Below are positions 1-8,124 of a stretch of DNA of 64,000 nt, one piece after another. How positions within the stretch are numbered: position 1 is the stretch's first letter; every line of letters begins with the position of its first letter. The stretch covers positions 101,245-165,244 of the forward strand of contig NZ_SSBI01000008.1 of NCBI RefSeq assembly GCF_004795015.1, written 5' to 3'. The notes beneath the pieces are model-generated. The model saw only the letters and a program-made list of their open reading frames with translations, did no database searches and had not been told where the DNA came from. The stretch is from Streptomyces sp. A1277. GTDB taxonomy: Bacteria; Actinomycetota; Actinomycetes; Streptomycetales; Streptomycetaceae. The position numbers and the translations under genes were made by a program.

Positions 1-912
1 TACACGGCGGGCCGCACGTTCGTCCACGTCGACATCGAGCCCACCCAGATCGGCAAGATCTTCGCCCCGGACCTCGGCATCGCCTCCGACGCCAAGGCCG
101 CGCTGGAGCTGTTCGTGGAGGTGGCCCGCGAGCTGAAGGCGGCGGGCAGGCTGAAGGACCGCTCGGCCTGGGCCGCGTCCACGCAGGAGCGCCGCGCGAC
201 CTTGCAGCGCCGTACGCACTTCGACAACGTGCCGCTGAAGCCGCAGCGGGTGTACGAGGAGATGAACCGGGCGTTCGGCCCGGAGACCCGGTACGTCACG
301 ACGATCGGCCTCTCCCAGATCGCGGGCGCGCAGATGCTCCACGTCTACCGCCCGCGCCACTGGATCAACTGCGGCCAGGCCGGCCCCCTCGGCTGGACCA
401 TCCCGGCCGCCCTGGGCGTCGCGACCGCCGACCCCGAGGGCTCGGTCGTCGCGCTCTCCGGCGACTACGACTTCCAGTTCATGCTGGAGGAGCTTGCGGT
501 GGGCGCCCAGCACCGCATCCCGTACGTGCACGTCCTGGTCAACAACTCGTACCTCGGCCTGATCCGCCAGGCCCAGCGCAACTTCGACATCGACTTCCAG
601 GTCAACCTGGAGTTCGAGAACCTCAACTCCCCGGAGTTGGGCGTCTACGGCGTCGACCACGTCAAGGTCGTCGAGGGCCTGGGCTGCAAGGCGATCCGCG
701 TCACCGAACCGGACGCCCTCCTCCCGGCCTTCGAGGAAGCGAAGAAGCTGGCGGCGGAGTTCCGGGTGCCGGTGGTGGTCGAAGCGATCCTGGAACGCGT
801 CACGAACATCGCGATGAGCGGCACGGACATCGCCTCGGTCAACGAGTTCGAGGACGTGGCATCGGACCCGTCACACGCCCCGACGGCGATCAGGCCCTAT
901 GCCGGAGCCTGA
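1..912 (+). CDS. gcl: Glyoxylate carboligase, C-terminal part (5' end outside window)
   Basis: The reading frame is open from base 1 to the TGA at 910-912, giving 303 residues of a protein whose start lies upstream. It looks like the C-terminal half of a thiamine-diphosphate enzyme: a GDYDFQF stretch near base 460 corresponds to the ThDP/Mg binding GDG...N motif, and NNSYLGL follows near base 541. Glyoxylate carboligase joins two glyoxylates into tartronate semialdehyde with loss of CO2. The identification is supported by glxR and hyi at 11.2-13.0 kb and by the allantoin genes further on, all parts of the glyoxylate/glycerate pathway. Other acetolactate-synthase-like enzymes are the alternative, but the pathway context favours Gcl. 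A strong hairpin follows. Confidence 0.88.
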   Translation, partial: YTAGRTFVHVDIEPTQIGKIFAPDLGIASDAKAALELFVEVARELKAAGRLKDRSAWAASTQERRATLQRRTHFDNVPLKPQRVYEEMNRAFGPETRYVTTIGLSQIAGAQMLHVYRPRHWINCGQAGPLGWTIPAALGVATADPEGSVVALSGDYDFQFMLEELAVGAQHRIPYVHVLVNNSYLGLIRQAQRNFDIDFQVNLEFENLNSPELGVYGVDHVKVVEGLGCKAIRVTEPDALLPAFEEAKKLAAEFRVPVVVEAILERVTNIAMSGTDIASVNEFEDVASDPSHAPTAIRPYAGA

Positions 913-938
913 CCCGAAGGGCCTGCGGCCCTGACTCC

Positions 939-972
939 AAAGAGCACCTGCGCATGTCCGCAGGTGCTCTTT
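939..972 (+). terminator. Rho-independent-type terminator after gcl
   Basis: A 14-bp perfect stem (AAAGAGCACCTGCG at 939-952 with its complement at 959-972) closes a 6-base loop and begins 27 bases after the gcl stop. The right arm ends in TTT, followed by CGGCTTT. Confidence 0.8.
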
Positions 973-1107
973 CGGCTTTCGCCCCGCCAGGATGCAAACC
1001 AGAGGCACCCCACAACCAGAAGGGCACCGATCACCTGCATTGCAGCAGCCGACTGCAGGATCTATGAGGAACGCCGCATGGAGTCGGGGCGCTGTCATGG
1101 CTGATAC

Positions 1108-1602
1108 TCAAAGCAGATGCTGATTGGGGGACTGTGCGGCAGCCGCGTACTCGGGCATCGTCACGACTGCTACATGGGCGGCTTCGAGTGCCTTCGTTCC
1201 GTTTGCGTTGGGGACGAAGGTGTCTGGTTCGATCCAGGCCGTTACTACACGTCGCAGGCCGGATTCCGCGATGAGCTGGGCGCAGGGGCGGGGGCGGGAG
1301 GCTCGTTTTGCGCAGGGTTCCAGGGAGCTGTAGATCGTGGCTGTGGTGAGGCGAGGGTCCTGGGATGGCAGCTTGGCCAGGGCTGCTTCTTCGGCGTGGT
1401 CGTGTGGATCGGATTGCCGGGAGTAGCCGTCGGCGAGTTCGGTTCCGTCTGCGGCGACGATTACCGCGCCCACGCTGAACGCGGTTTCCGAGGGCGGGCA
1501 CAGGGCGGCCAGCTCGCAGGCGCGGGCGAGCCATCTGCCATCTGCGGCGTTCGGTTCGCGGCCTGCGCCCGGGGCGTCGGGTGAGGGGGGCGTGGTGCTC
1601 AT
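1108..1602 (-). CDS. Cytidine/RibD-type deaminase (stand-alone)
   Basis: A 164-residue zinc deaminase. HAEEAAL supplies the zinc His and the proton-shuttling Glu, and an SSLEPC...PC pair supplies the two zinc Cys, as in the N-terminal deaminase half of RibD. The open frame extends upstream, but the ATG at 1600-1602 is the sensible start: it overlaps the stop of the upstream reductase gene by 4 bases (ATGA). In classical RibD the deaminase and reductase are one chain; here they are two coupled genes. The likely substrate is a pyrimidine such as diaminohydroxyphosphoribosylaminopyrimidine, but a nucleoside or natural-product role is equally possible. The gene is last in a four-gene leftward operon headed by a regulator. 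Confidence 0.75.
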   Translation of the reverse strand: MSTTPPSPDAPGAGREPNAADGRWLARACELAALCPPSETAFSVGAVIVAADGTELADGYSRQSDPHDHAEEAALAKLPSQDPRLTTATIYSSLEPCAKRASRPRPCAQLIAESGLRRVVTAWIEPDTFVPNANGTKALEAAHVAVVTMPEYAAAAQSPNQHLL

Positions 1603-2297
1603 CGTGGCTCCGTCGAAGTGTCCTTGGGGGCGTACCTCAGGAGTACCACGTCGTCGATCTGGCGAGTTTCCAGCAGCCGCAGGCGCGCGGCGGGGCCGCC
1701 GGGGTAGGTGGCCGGGCCGAGCATGCGTACCGCGTCCGGCTGGCCGACGAGCAGCGGGGCGACCACGAGCTGGAGTTCGTCGGCCAGCCCCGCCGACAGG
1801 AGTTGGGTGTGGACGGTGCCGCCGCCTTCCACCATGAGCCGGTTGATGCCAAACACAGCACCCAGGGCATCGAGGGCAGCCGGCCATACGGCCTCGGTGG
1901 GGATGGTGTGGACCGTCGCCAGGTCGCCGAGATTGGCGCGGGCCTTGCTGGTGGCGGCGTCGCCGGCGGCCAGGACGAGCTTGTCCCCGCCGTGGTGCCA
2001 GAACTTCCAGTCCGGGTCCAGGTCTCCCGTTGCGGTGACGGTGACCTTCAGCGGGTACTCCGGCTGACCGGAAGCCAGCCGGTCCGCCCTGCGCTGTGCC
2101 GAGTTGACCAGGAGGCGAGGGTTGTCGGCGCGTAGTGTCCCGGCGCCGACGAGGATGGCGTCGACGCCGGCGCGTACGGAGTCGACCCGGTCGAAGTCCG
2201 CCTTGTTGGACAGCATGAGCCGGTCCTCGCCCGGACGGGTGTCGAGGTGGCCGTCGATCGATACTGATGCGGAGAGTAGGACGTACGGGCGTGTCAT
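1599..2297 (-). CDS. RibD C-terminal / dihydrofolate-reductase-fold pyrimidine reductase
   Basis: A 232-residue protein of the RibD C-terminal (DHFR-like) family. It has an N-terminal SASVSIDGH motif, GAGTLRADNPRL in the middle and VEGGGTVHTQLL toward the C terminus, the NADPH/substrate site of 5-amino-6-(5-phosphoribosylamino)uracil reductases. The start at 2297 was chosen because translation there begins at the family's typical N terminus (MTRPYVLLSAS) with a GGAGA ribosome site just upstream; the longer frame has no similarity. It overlaps the deaminase gene by 4 bases, so the two probably work in sequence. There is no ribA, ribE or ribH nearby, so this is unlikely to be the housekeeping riboflavin operon. 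Confidence 0.78.
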   Translation of the reverse strand: MTRPYVLLSASVSIDGHLDTRPGEDRLMLSNKADFDRVDSVRAGVDAILVGAGTLRADNPRLLVNSAQRRADRLASGQPEYPLKVTVTATGDLDPDWKFWHHGGDKLVLAAGDAATSKARANLGDLATVHTIPTEAVWPAALDALGAVFGINRLMVEGGGTVHTQLLSAGLADELQLVVAPLLVGQPDAVRMLGPATYPGGPAARLRLLETRQIDDVVLLRYAPKDTSTEPR

Positions 2298-2442
2298 GGA
2301 TGTCTCCAGGATTCTGGCGCCGATGGACCAGAACGGAAGGTGCAGGACGTTGCGGTCGCGCGCGACCGTCGCTCTTGTACGAGGAGGCGTCGACGCCAGG
2401 ACGGCATGCCCAGGGGCAAGACTCCGAGACTGGAACCCGGGG

Positions 2443-3009
2443 TCAGCTTCTGCGGTGCCCGTCTTCCGGTTCAGCGGTGACACGGATCATCACGGCGAGG
2501 ACCGGCGAGGCCTGTGATGGCTGGCTCTGGCCGATGTCCTTGTAGCCCCATGATCTGTAGAGCGCGTGGACCTTTCCGTCGCCGGCCGCCGCGTTGACCA
2601 TGAGCGTGACGTACGGCTCGTCGCCGGTAGCGAGGAGGGTGTCGTGGATGCGTCGGGCGGTGCCGGTCTTGCGCCAGGCCGGGCGGACGCCGATCTCCTT
2701 GAGGGCCATGGCCGGGCGCTCGGTGTACTGCTGTGCCGGAGCGGGGCTGGTGCGCTGCCAGTAGCGGTCGCCGTGCTCGATGGTGTTGCTGTACGCGTAG
2801 CCGACCGGTTGGTTGTCCGCGTACGCGAGGACTGCTGTGAATCCGGGTTCGGTGGAGTGCCGGTCGATGCGTTCGCCGAAGGCTGTGACCGCGTAGTTCG
2901 GCAGGTGGAGCAGAGGGGCGCGTACCTCGGCGTACACATCGAGGAGGTCGCCGCGGATCGTGTCCAAGTTGGTGAAGGTGCGCAGTTCGGTGGTGGGTGC
3001 TGTGGTCAT
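2443..3009 (-). CDS. GNAT-family N-acetyltransferase
   Basis: A 188-residue protein with GNAT features: a central strand with PVGYAYSNTIEHG, then KEIGVRPAWRKTGTARRIHD, which matches motif A of the acetyl-CoA-binding fold (pyrophosphate loop R-x-x-G-x-A/R). A C-terminal VHALYRSWGYKDIG segment is the usual end of motif B. The ATG at 3007-3009 overlaps the stop of the upstream XRE gene by 4 bases. The substrate is unknown. It shares a transcript with the regulator and precedes the reductase/deaminase pair, separated from it by about 145 bases. Confidence 0.72.
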   Translation of the reverse strand: MTTAPTTELRTFTNLDTIRGDLLDVYAEVRAPLLHLPNYAVTAFGERIDRHSTEPGFTAVLAYADNQPVGYAYSNTIEHGDRYWQRTSPAPAQQYTERPAMALKEIGVRPAWRKTGTARRIHDTLLATGDEPYVTLMVNAAAGDGKVHALYRSWGYKDIGQSQPSQASPVLAVMIRVTAEPEDGHRRS

Positions 3010-4322
3010 GCGGCCGTCCTCCAGGTGATGGTGTGGTCGGTCCAGGTCTGGACGGTGGTGCTGCGCGGTGCGGTGGCGCGGAGGGCGGCCCCGAACTCTT
3101 GGAGCATGCGCGACACGCGGGCGTGGCGGGTGGCGGCGTCTGCGGGGACCTCCATGGCGGTGGCCGTTGCGGCGTCGGCGGCCCCCTGCGACAGGAGGGC
3201 GTGAGCGAGACGGGTCGTGGCGATGGCACGAGACCTGACCATGTGAGGCCGGAGCGATGCCAGGCACCGGTGGGCGTGGTATTCGGCGGTCGGGTAATCG
3301 CCGAGCGCCAGGTACGCGGAGAGAGCCAGGGAGTCCAGTTCGGCTTGGTCATAGAAGGCGAGCAGCCAGACCGGCCGGTGGTCAGCAGGATCTGCGCGCA
3401 GCATGGCGTCCTGTGCCTGCTCGAACGCGCGACGGGTCTCGGTCCGGTTCTGTGCCGTGCCGTGGATGGCTCCCTGGCGGGCCAGGCCGAGGGACGCGAA
3501 CAGCGGGTCGCGGCGGGTGAGATGCAGGTTGCGGGCGACATCGTTGGCGGCGATCGCGTCGGCGGGGCGGCCCATGTGCCGGTACATGGTGCCCGCGTGA
3601 CTCCAGATGCGGAACTTGATCGCCTGGTCCCCCGACATTTCCGCGAGGGCCTGGGCCTCGCGCATGTGCGCCTTCGCGGCCTCGTAGCGTCGGCCGTCGA
3701 TGGCTGCCCACATCGCGGACGAACGGAATGCGGCTCCGGAGGCGTAAAGACTGTTGCGTACTCGCTGCGTGGCACTGCCCGCGTTCTGGAGGTTGAGTGC
3801 CTCGTCGGCGAGCGCGGTGGCCTGTTCCTCGATGCGGGGTTGCCCGCCGTGGCGGTGGTCGTTGGCGATGATCTCGGCGAAGCGCTTGTTCAGCCGGTTG
3901 ACGTCGCTCATGCCGATCCGGCGTGGTGACGCGGTCCCCGGGGCTGCCGCTGCGGCAGCTGCCGCAGCGATGCCGCCGACGAGGGTGCGGCGCTTCATGT
4001 CGGACTCCTCTTGCTGCGATGAAGCGGGGGTGGGCGAGGGCCGGCCCCGTGGCACGAACCCTAAAGCGACGGCGGGTAATCCGGTGACGCTTTCGAGAGC
4101 GGTACGGGTTGCTGACTTCGGCCAAGTAACTCGGCCTGCCTTCCACCCCCTGACCGATGACCCGTCGAGCCCGCCTGGGCGTCCCGTCAGCTCTTCGACG
4201 GCACTATTCACGGCATCAGCAAGGCTGTTGGAGCTGTATCCATGCTCGGTCATCCACGTCTCAAGGACGGTGTTGCGGATCGCGTCCATGCGGGCACGGT
4301 AGCCGCCGGGCTCTAGGCCCAC
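3006..4322 (-). CDS. XRE-type regulator with TPR-like helical repeats
   Basis: The frame encodes up to 438 residues (GTG at 4322); an ATG at 4289 is an alternative start. The first ~85 residues resemble a helix-turn-helix domain. Residues ~109-130 form an odd Lys-Arg-Arg plus poly-Ala stretch (MKRRTLVGGIAAAA...), like a buried signal sequence. The remaining ~300 residues are helical and TPR-like, with Ala/Leu-rich pairs such as AKAHMREAQALAEMSG. This architecture is common in Streptomyces regulators that sense small ligands. It heads the leftward operon and faces the rightward genes from 4544, so it may control both. The regulatory role is inferred. Confidence 0.62.
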   Translation of the reverse strand: MGLEPGGYRARMDAIRNTVLETWMTEHGYSSNSLADAVNSAVEELTGRPGGLDGSSVRGWKAGRVTWPKSATRTALESVTGLPAVALGFVPRGRPSPTPASSQQEESDMKRRTLVGGIAAAAAAAAAPGTASPRRIGMSDVNRLNKRFAEIIANDHRHGGQPRIEEQATALADEALNLQNAGSATQRVRNSLYASGAAFRSSAMWAAIDGRRYEAAKAHMREAQALAEMSGDQAIKFRIWSHAGTMYRHMGRPADAIAANDVARNLHLTRRDPLFASLGLARQGAIHGTAQNRTETRRAFEQAQDAMLRADPADHRPVWLLAFYDQAELDSLALSAYLALGDYPTAEYHAHRCLASLRPHMVRSRAIATTRLAHALLSQGAADAATATAMEVPADAATRHARVSRMLQEFGAALRATAPRSTTVQTWTDHTITWRTAA

Positions 4323-4543
4323 CAGGTAAAGGCCAGGTCAAAACGCCCTAGGTGAGCCCGTTGGGCGAGCAGGTGAACGCCCTAACCAGCCCTCGGCGGA
4401 GGGGAGTTATGTGGGTGTCGGTCACTCATTGCGAGCGGCTGGTGACGGCTCGTTCCGCCCTGAAGAGCTACTGGGAGCGGAGCGGGTCTTGAGACCACAC
4501 GCAGTTGTTCCACGAGTTCATTGCTCAACTCAGGAGGCTTGCC

Positions 4544-5125
4544 ATGCCCCACGAACAGCAGCCCCGGAGAAGCCGGCTCGCGTTGGCGGATACGCCCAAC
4601 GCCGTGGCTCTGGCGCGGCTGCACACTGCCGATGTTCTTTCGGGCTGGGGAGTGTCCGCCGACGTCGTTAAGACGGCGCAGCTCCTGGTGTCGGAGCTGG
4701 CGACCAACGCCGTGCGGCACTCGGAGGACGGAGAGGAGCCGGCGCCGCCGTTCTCGTCGCAGAGCAGCGTGCAGACCTTCGAGCTGTTGCTGGAGGCCGT
4801 GTCCGGCGCCGTCAGGCTGTCGGTGTGGGACCGCGATCCGAGGCCGCCCGTTCTGAAGGAGGTCGGCGTCTATGCGACGGGCGGGCGAGGAATCTTCATC
4901 GTGGCGGCGATGAGTAGGGCCTGGGGGTACTACCCGGCTCGTAGCGCGCCGGGCAAAGTGGTGTGGGCCGAGATCGCGCGCGCTGCCACGGGGCCGAATG
5001 AGGACCACGATGCTTCGGTGTCGGCCCCGGGGCGGCCCGCATCGAATGGCCTCCGGGCGCCCAAGGACGCACGGGACGACTCGAATTTGATCGGTCGCGT
5101 GCTCGTCGGCATCAAGGATCTCTGA
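4544..5125 (+). CDS. HATPase_c (anti-sigma-factor-like) ATP-binding protein
   Basis: A 193-residue GHKL-fold protein. VSELATNAVRHSED is the N-box, LSVWDRDPRPP the G1-like DxD/G region, and GGRGIFIVAAMSRAWG the G2-like box. This matches the RsbW/SpoIIAB-like family that is abundant in Streptomyces. The start was set at 4544 because AGGAGG sits 8 bases upstream; a longer frame starting at 4505 lacks such a site. Members bind ATP and often sequester sigma or anti-anti-sigma factors, but the partner is unknown. It is the first rightward gene after the divergent XRE regulator, a pairing typical of streptomycete XRE/HATPase sets. Confidence 0.75.
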   Translation: MPHEQQPRRSRLALADTPNAVALARLHTADVLSGWGVSADVVKTAQLLVSELATNAVRHSEDGEEPAPPFSSQSSVQTFELLLEAVSGAVRLSVWDRDPRPPVLKEVGVYATGGRGIFIVAAMSRAWGYYPARSAPGKVVWAEIARAATGPNEDHDASVSAPGRPASNGLRAPKDARDDSNLIGRVLVGIKDL

Positions 5126-5259
5126 GTGTGCCGACCGACTGACTGGGCGACTGCGCCAACGAGCTGCGGACACCGTCTTCCGCCCGCGCAGTACGCCATC
5201 GAGCGGCTTGCCACCGCACACACAAGCAGGTGTTCGACCTACCTCACGAGGACTATCCG

Positions 5260-5982
5260 ATGACGAACTTGCTGACTACCGCGGCGGCCCCGGCTTGCGC
5301 GCTGAAGCCTGTCCTGGAGTACGCCGGTCTCGGCGTCGAGCTGGAAGAAGGCCCCGCGCCGGGTGGGTGCCGCCTGCGGTTGGCTCCCTCGGCCGCCCAC
5401 CCCTGGACACACGGAGACGTGCGGGCCCGCTTGCTCACCGAAGGCATCACCGCCGACGTGGCACGCCTTGAACAGCCCCTCCCGTGCCCCGGCCACGAGC
5501 TGCTTCTCACGCTGCCCTCAGAGCAGGAGGTCCGGGCCCTCGGGAGGCTGGTCGAAGCGCGTCTGACCACGGTGCAGAATGCGGCATTGCAGCTGTACCG
5601 CGCGCTGGCGCACATCGGCGTCGAGCGGCATTTGGACATCCAGACCGTGGGGGGCACGTCCCTCATTGACATCGGTATGTTCGATACAGACGCTGCCACG
5701 CTGCTCTACCGCAGTCTCGGCGGTGACGAGTTGGTTGTGCGCGACCTCGATCTCGGGGACTGGCACGACCACGAGCGGTTCGCCCGGGAACTGGGGCGGG
5801 TGATCTCCGCGATCGGCCAGGTGCTGCTTGTCGAGTCGGTACCCATCTGCGGACATTGCCGAAGCCGGCACGGCGGCAACCGCATCCGCTTCGACTATCT
5901 GGATGCCGACGACGCGCTGCTCCTCGCGGACACGTTGCAGCGGATCTCCGCTTCGGCAGGCTCGGCCCCGCCCGGCGACTGA
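5260..5982 (+). CDS. Conserved-looking protein of unknown function with CGHC motif
   Basis: A 240-residue protein that I do not recognise. It is mixed alpha/beta with no signal peptide or membrane segment. Near the C terminus CGHCRSRHGGNRI (around base 5850) contains a CxxC pair and His, which could bind a metal or be redox active. ATG 5260 was chosen over GTG 5230 because of a GAGGA ribosome-site-like sequence. It lies 56 bases before the kinase-like gene and is probably co-transcribed with the three tightly packed genes that follow. Function is open; a substrate-carrier, partner or scaffold role is only a guess. Confidence 0.5.
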   Translation: MTNLLTTAAAPACALKPVLEYAGLGVELEEGPAPGGCRLRLAPSAAHPWTHGDVRARLLTEGITADVARLEQPLPCPGHELLLTLPSEQEVRALGRLVEARLTTVQNAALQLYRALAHIGVERHLDIQTVGGTSLIDIGMFDTDAATLLYRSLGGDELVVRDLDLGDWHDHERFARELGRVISAIGQVLLVESVPICGHCRSRHGGNRIRFDYLDADDALLLADTLQRISASAGSAPPGD

Positions 5983-6037
5983 TGTGCCACGCGGTCAACT
6001 CCCTCGTACCGGTCGATCCGGAAGAAATGAGTGCCCC

Positions 6038-7225
6038 ATGTATCCACCCGCCACGAGCGCCTTGTATCCCGACGCCGTACGGGCCCCCAGGCCGGAACTG
6101 GTGGCCGACTATGCGGCCGAGCACATCGCGGCGGCCGCTCACGAGCTGTGGCCGACCTCCGCTGTTCAGCTCGGCCCTGTCATCCCGAGCGTCACCAGCC
6201 ATGTACAACAGCTCACCGTCGATGGCGGCGCTCTGTACGCGAAGACTGAGCTGCTCGGTATGTCGCTCGTCTCCGTCGTTCGGGGACGGGGCGGCGACTG
6301 GCCGACTGCCAAGGCCGCCCAGCGTGCCTACCTCGCCAGACCTGGCACCCTCCTCGAAAGGGAGGCCAATCAGCTCCGGGTGCTCGCCACCGCCGGGCTG
6401 CGGGTGCCTAGGGTTCTCGGCTACCGGCCCGGGGTGCTGTTCACCGAGTACGTTCGCGGAGCGACCCTTGCCGAACTGGTCGCGGCGTCGCCGGGGCGTA
6501 CGGCCGGCCTCCTGTACCTCGTACGCCAAGAACTCGCGCTGGTGCTGCGCGGACGCGACGTCGTCGCGCTGGTCGACCGTGCGCCGATTATTGAGAGGTC
6601 AGTCCCCGGGACCTTCCTACGGAAGTTCAACGACGTCAGCGGCGCGGCGTACTTGGGCCGGTCCCCTGACGGCAACCTGCTTCGGGAGATCGTCCTTCGC
6701 CTGCGTCGGGCCAATGCCTCTGCCGCTTTCTCGTTGACGCGACCGGTCGTCTTCGGAGACCTCAAACCGGAGCATGTGCTGTTCCCGACCGATGGCGGAC
6801 GGCCCACGTTCATCGACCCGGGCCTGATGCGTAATCCGCCCTGCGCCGACCTTGCCAAGCTTCTGTCCCGCCTCTTCCTCGACCTGGTCGCCCGCCAACC
6901 TGGAGTAGACACCGTCCGCGTGGTTCTGGACGAAGTCGCGCTCTATGCGGACGCTGCGGCTGCACACCTGTCCGTCTCGGACAAGAGTGCGCTTCTGCGG
7001 CAGCTCGTCACCCTGTGGCTGATGGACACCACCAACATCCTGACCACATACCTCTCCCACCCGACGGGTCTGCCGATGACTCGGAACGGAGCGGCCGTGG
7101 TCGCCAGGGCCGGAGCTGTCTGCTGGATGCTCGATCTCTGCACCTCCGCGCTTGTTCCCCTACGCTCCGGGCGTGACCTGTGGCGACTGTGCCTGGCCCA
7201 CGTCGCGCAGGCAGCGATCCGGTGA
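6038..7225 (+). CDS. Aminoglycoside-phosphotransferase-fold kinase
   Basis: A 395-residue protein with a kinase-like lobe order: LLEREANQLRVLATAG gives the alpha-C-type Glu region, GVLFTEYVRGATLAEL the hinge, VVFGDLKPEHVLF the catalytic loop and TFIDPGL the metal-binding Asp. The catalytic Asp is present, but the usual His before it is Phe-Gly and the loop Asn is His, so this is a divergent member of the APH/choline-kinase superfamily. It probably phosphorylates a small molecule. Its stop overlaps the next gene's GTG by 4 bases, indicating translational coupling with a dehydrogenase-like enzyme and an HPr-kinase-like ATPase. Confidence 0.66.
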   Translation: MYPPATSALYPDAVRAPRPELVADYAAEHIAAAAHELWPTSAVQLGPVIPSVTSHVQQLTVDGGALYAKTELLGMSLVSVVRGRGGDWPTAKAAQRAYLARPGTLLEREANQLRVLATAGLRVPRVLGYRPGVLFTEYVRGATLAELVAASPGRTAGLLYLVRQELALVLRGRDVVALVDRAPIIERSVPGTFLRKFNDVSGAAYLGRSPDGNLLREIVLRLRRANASAAFSLTRPVVFGDLKPEHVLFPTDGGRPTFIDPGLMRNPPCADLAKLLSRLFLDLVARQPGVDTVRVVLDEVALYADAAAAHLSVSDKSALLRQLVTLWLMDTTNILTTYLSHPTGLPMTRNGAAVVARAGAVCWMLDLCTSALVPLRSGRDLWRLCLAHVAQAAIR

Positions 7226-8124
7226 CGGCCATCGGCATCATCGGCGCCGGGGTCGTCGGCCAGGGTGTGGGTGGGCTCCTGGTCCAAGCAGGCTGGTGCG
7301 ACACCGTGATGGTCGCGTCCCTCCACGGACGCAGCGCCGACGGGCTTGTCACGGATCTGGAGGACATGAGCCTCGTCAACGCGTCACCCGTTCGAGCGCG
7401 CCGGGCCGACCTCGCCCGAATGAAGTCGTGCGATGCCCTTGTGCTCTGCCCGCGAGCCGCCTTCACCAACGGTCACACGACAGACATCCGCATGGCCGGC
7501 CTCACCGCCAATGGATTCATGATCCGGCGCCTCGCCCGGGAACTGGTCGGGTTCTCCGGACCGGTCGTCGTGGTGACCAACCCCGTCGACGTGATGACCC
7601 GCCTGTATGCGGAGGCGTCCGGCAGTACGCGGGTGTGGGGGATCGGCTCCAGCACCGACACCGCCCGGTACCGGCTCATCCTGGCCCGGAGGATGGGGGT
7701 GCCGGCCCAGGCCGTACGCGGGCATGTGATCGGCGAGCACGGGGACCTGGCGGTGATCTGCGCTTCCTCCACCACCGTCAACGGACGGGCCGTCCGCATC
7801 CCCGTGCAGGCGATCCGGGCGGAGATGGCCGCCCGGCCCGGCCGTATCGCTGCCGGGATCGGCCGGGTCCGGTCCGGTCCTGCCGCTGCCGTCGTGGCCG
7901 CACTCGCCCTTGTTCTGGGCGTCACGGACGGAGTCATCGAGCTGTCCGCACCTCGGGACGGCACCTATCTCGGAATGCCGTTGCACTTCTCCTCGGGGCG
8001 CCCCACCGTGTGCCTGCCGCGCTTGGACGCCGGGGAGAAGCGTGATCTCGCAGCCGCAGAAGCCAAGCTGCAGGCCGCCTACCACCACCTCTGCTCGACC
8101 TTCAAGGAGTTGTCCGCGTCATGA
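7222..8124 (+). CDS. Lactate/malate dehydrogenase-like NAD-dependent oxidoreductase
   Basis: A 300-residue LDH/MDH-fold protein. GIIGAGVVGQGVG is the Rossmann dinucleotide loop, VVVTNPVDVMT the conserved strand, TDTARYR the substrate Asp/Arg region, and VIGEHGD carries the catalytic His. In the mobile substrate loop, where LDH has a Q-x-R or MDH an R-x-R arrangement, this sequence reads NGHTTDIRMAGL, so substrate choice is probably unlike classical lactate or malate. The GTG start at 7222 is supported by the GTGA overlap with the kinase gene; an upstream GTG at 7180 would overlap it by 46 bases. Its own stop overlaps the next ATG. It lies in a specialised operon, so it is not the housekeeping enzyme. 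Confidence 0.7.
   Translation: MTAIGIIGAGVVGQGVGGLLVQAGWCDTVMVASLHGRSADGLVTDLEDMSLVNASPVRARRADLARMKSCDALVLCPRAAFTNGHTTDIRMAGLTANGFMIRRLARELVGFSGPVVVVTNPVDVMTRLYAEASGSTRVWGIGSSTDTARYRLILARRMGVPAQAVRGHVIGEHGDLAVICASSTTVNGRAVRIPVQAIRAEMAARPGRIAAGIGRVRSGPAAAVVAALALVLGVTDGVIELSAPRDGTYLGMPLHFSSGRPTVCLPRLDAGEKRDLAAAEAKLQAAYHHLCSTFKELSAS

Noticed and set aside
1117..1584. Plus-strand frame opposite the deaminase
   Set aside because: It is the complement of a clear deaminase with zinc motifs and has no homology or ribosome site.
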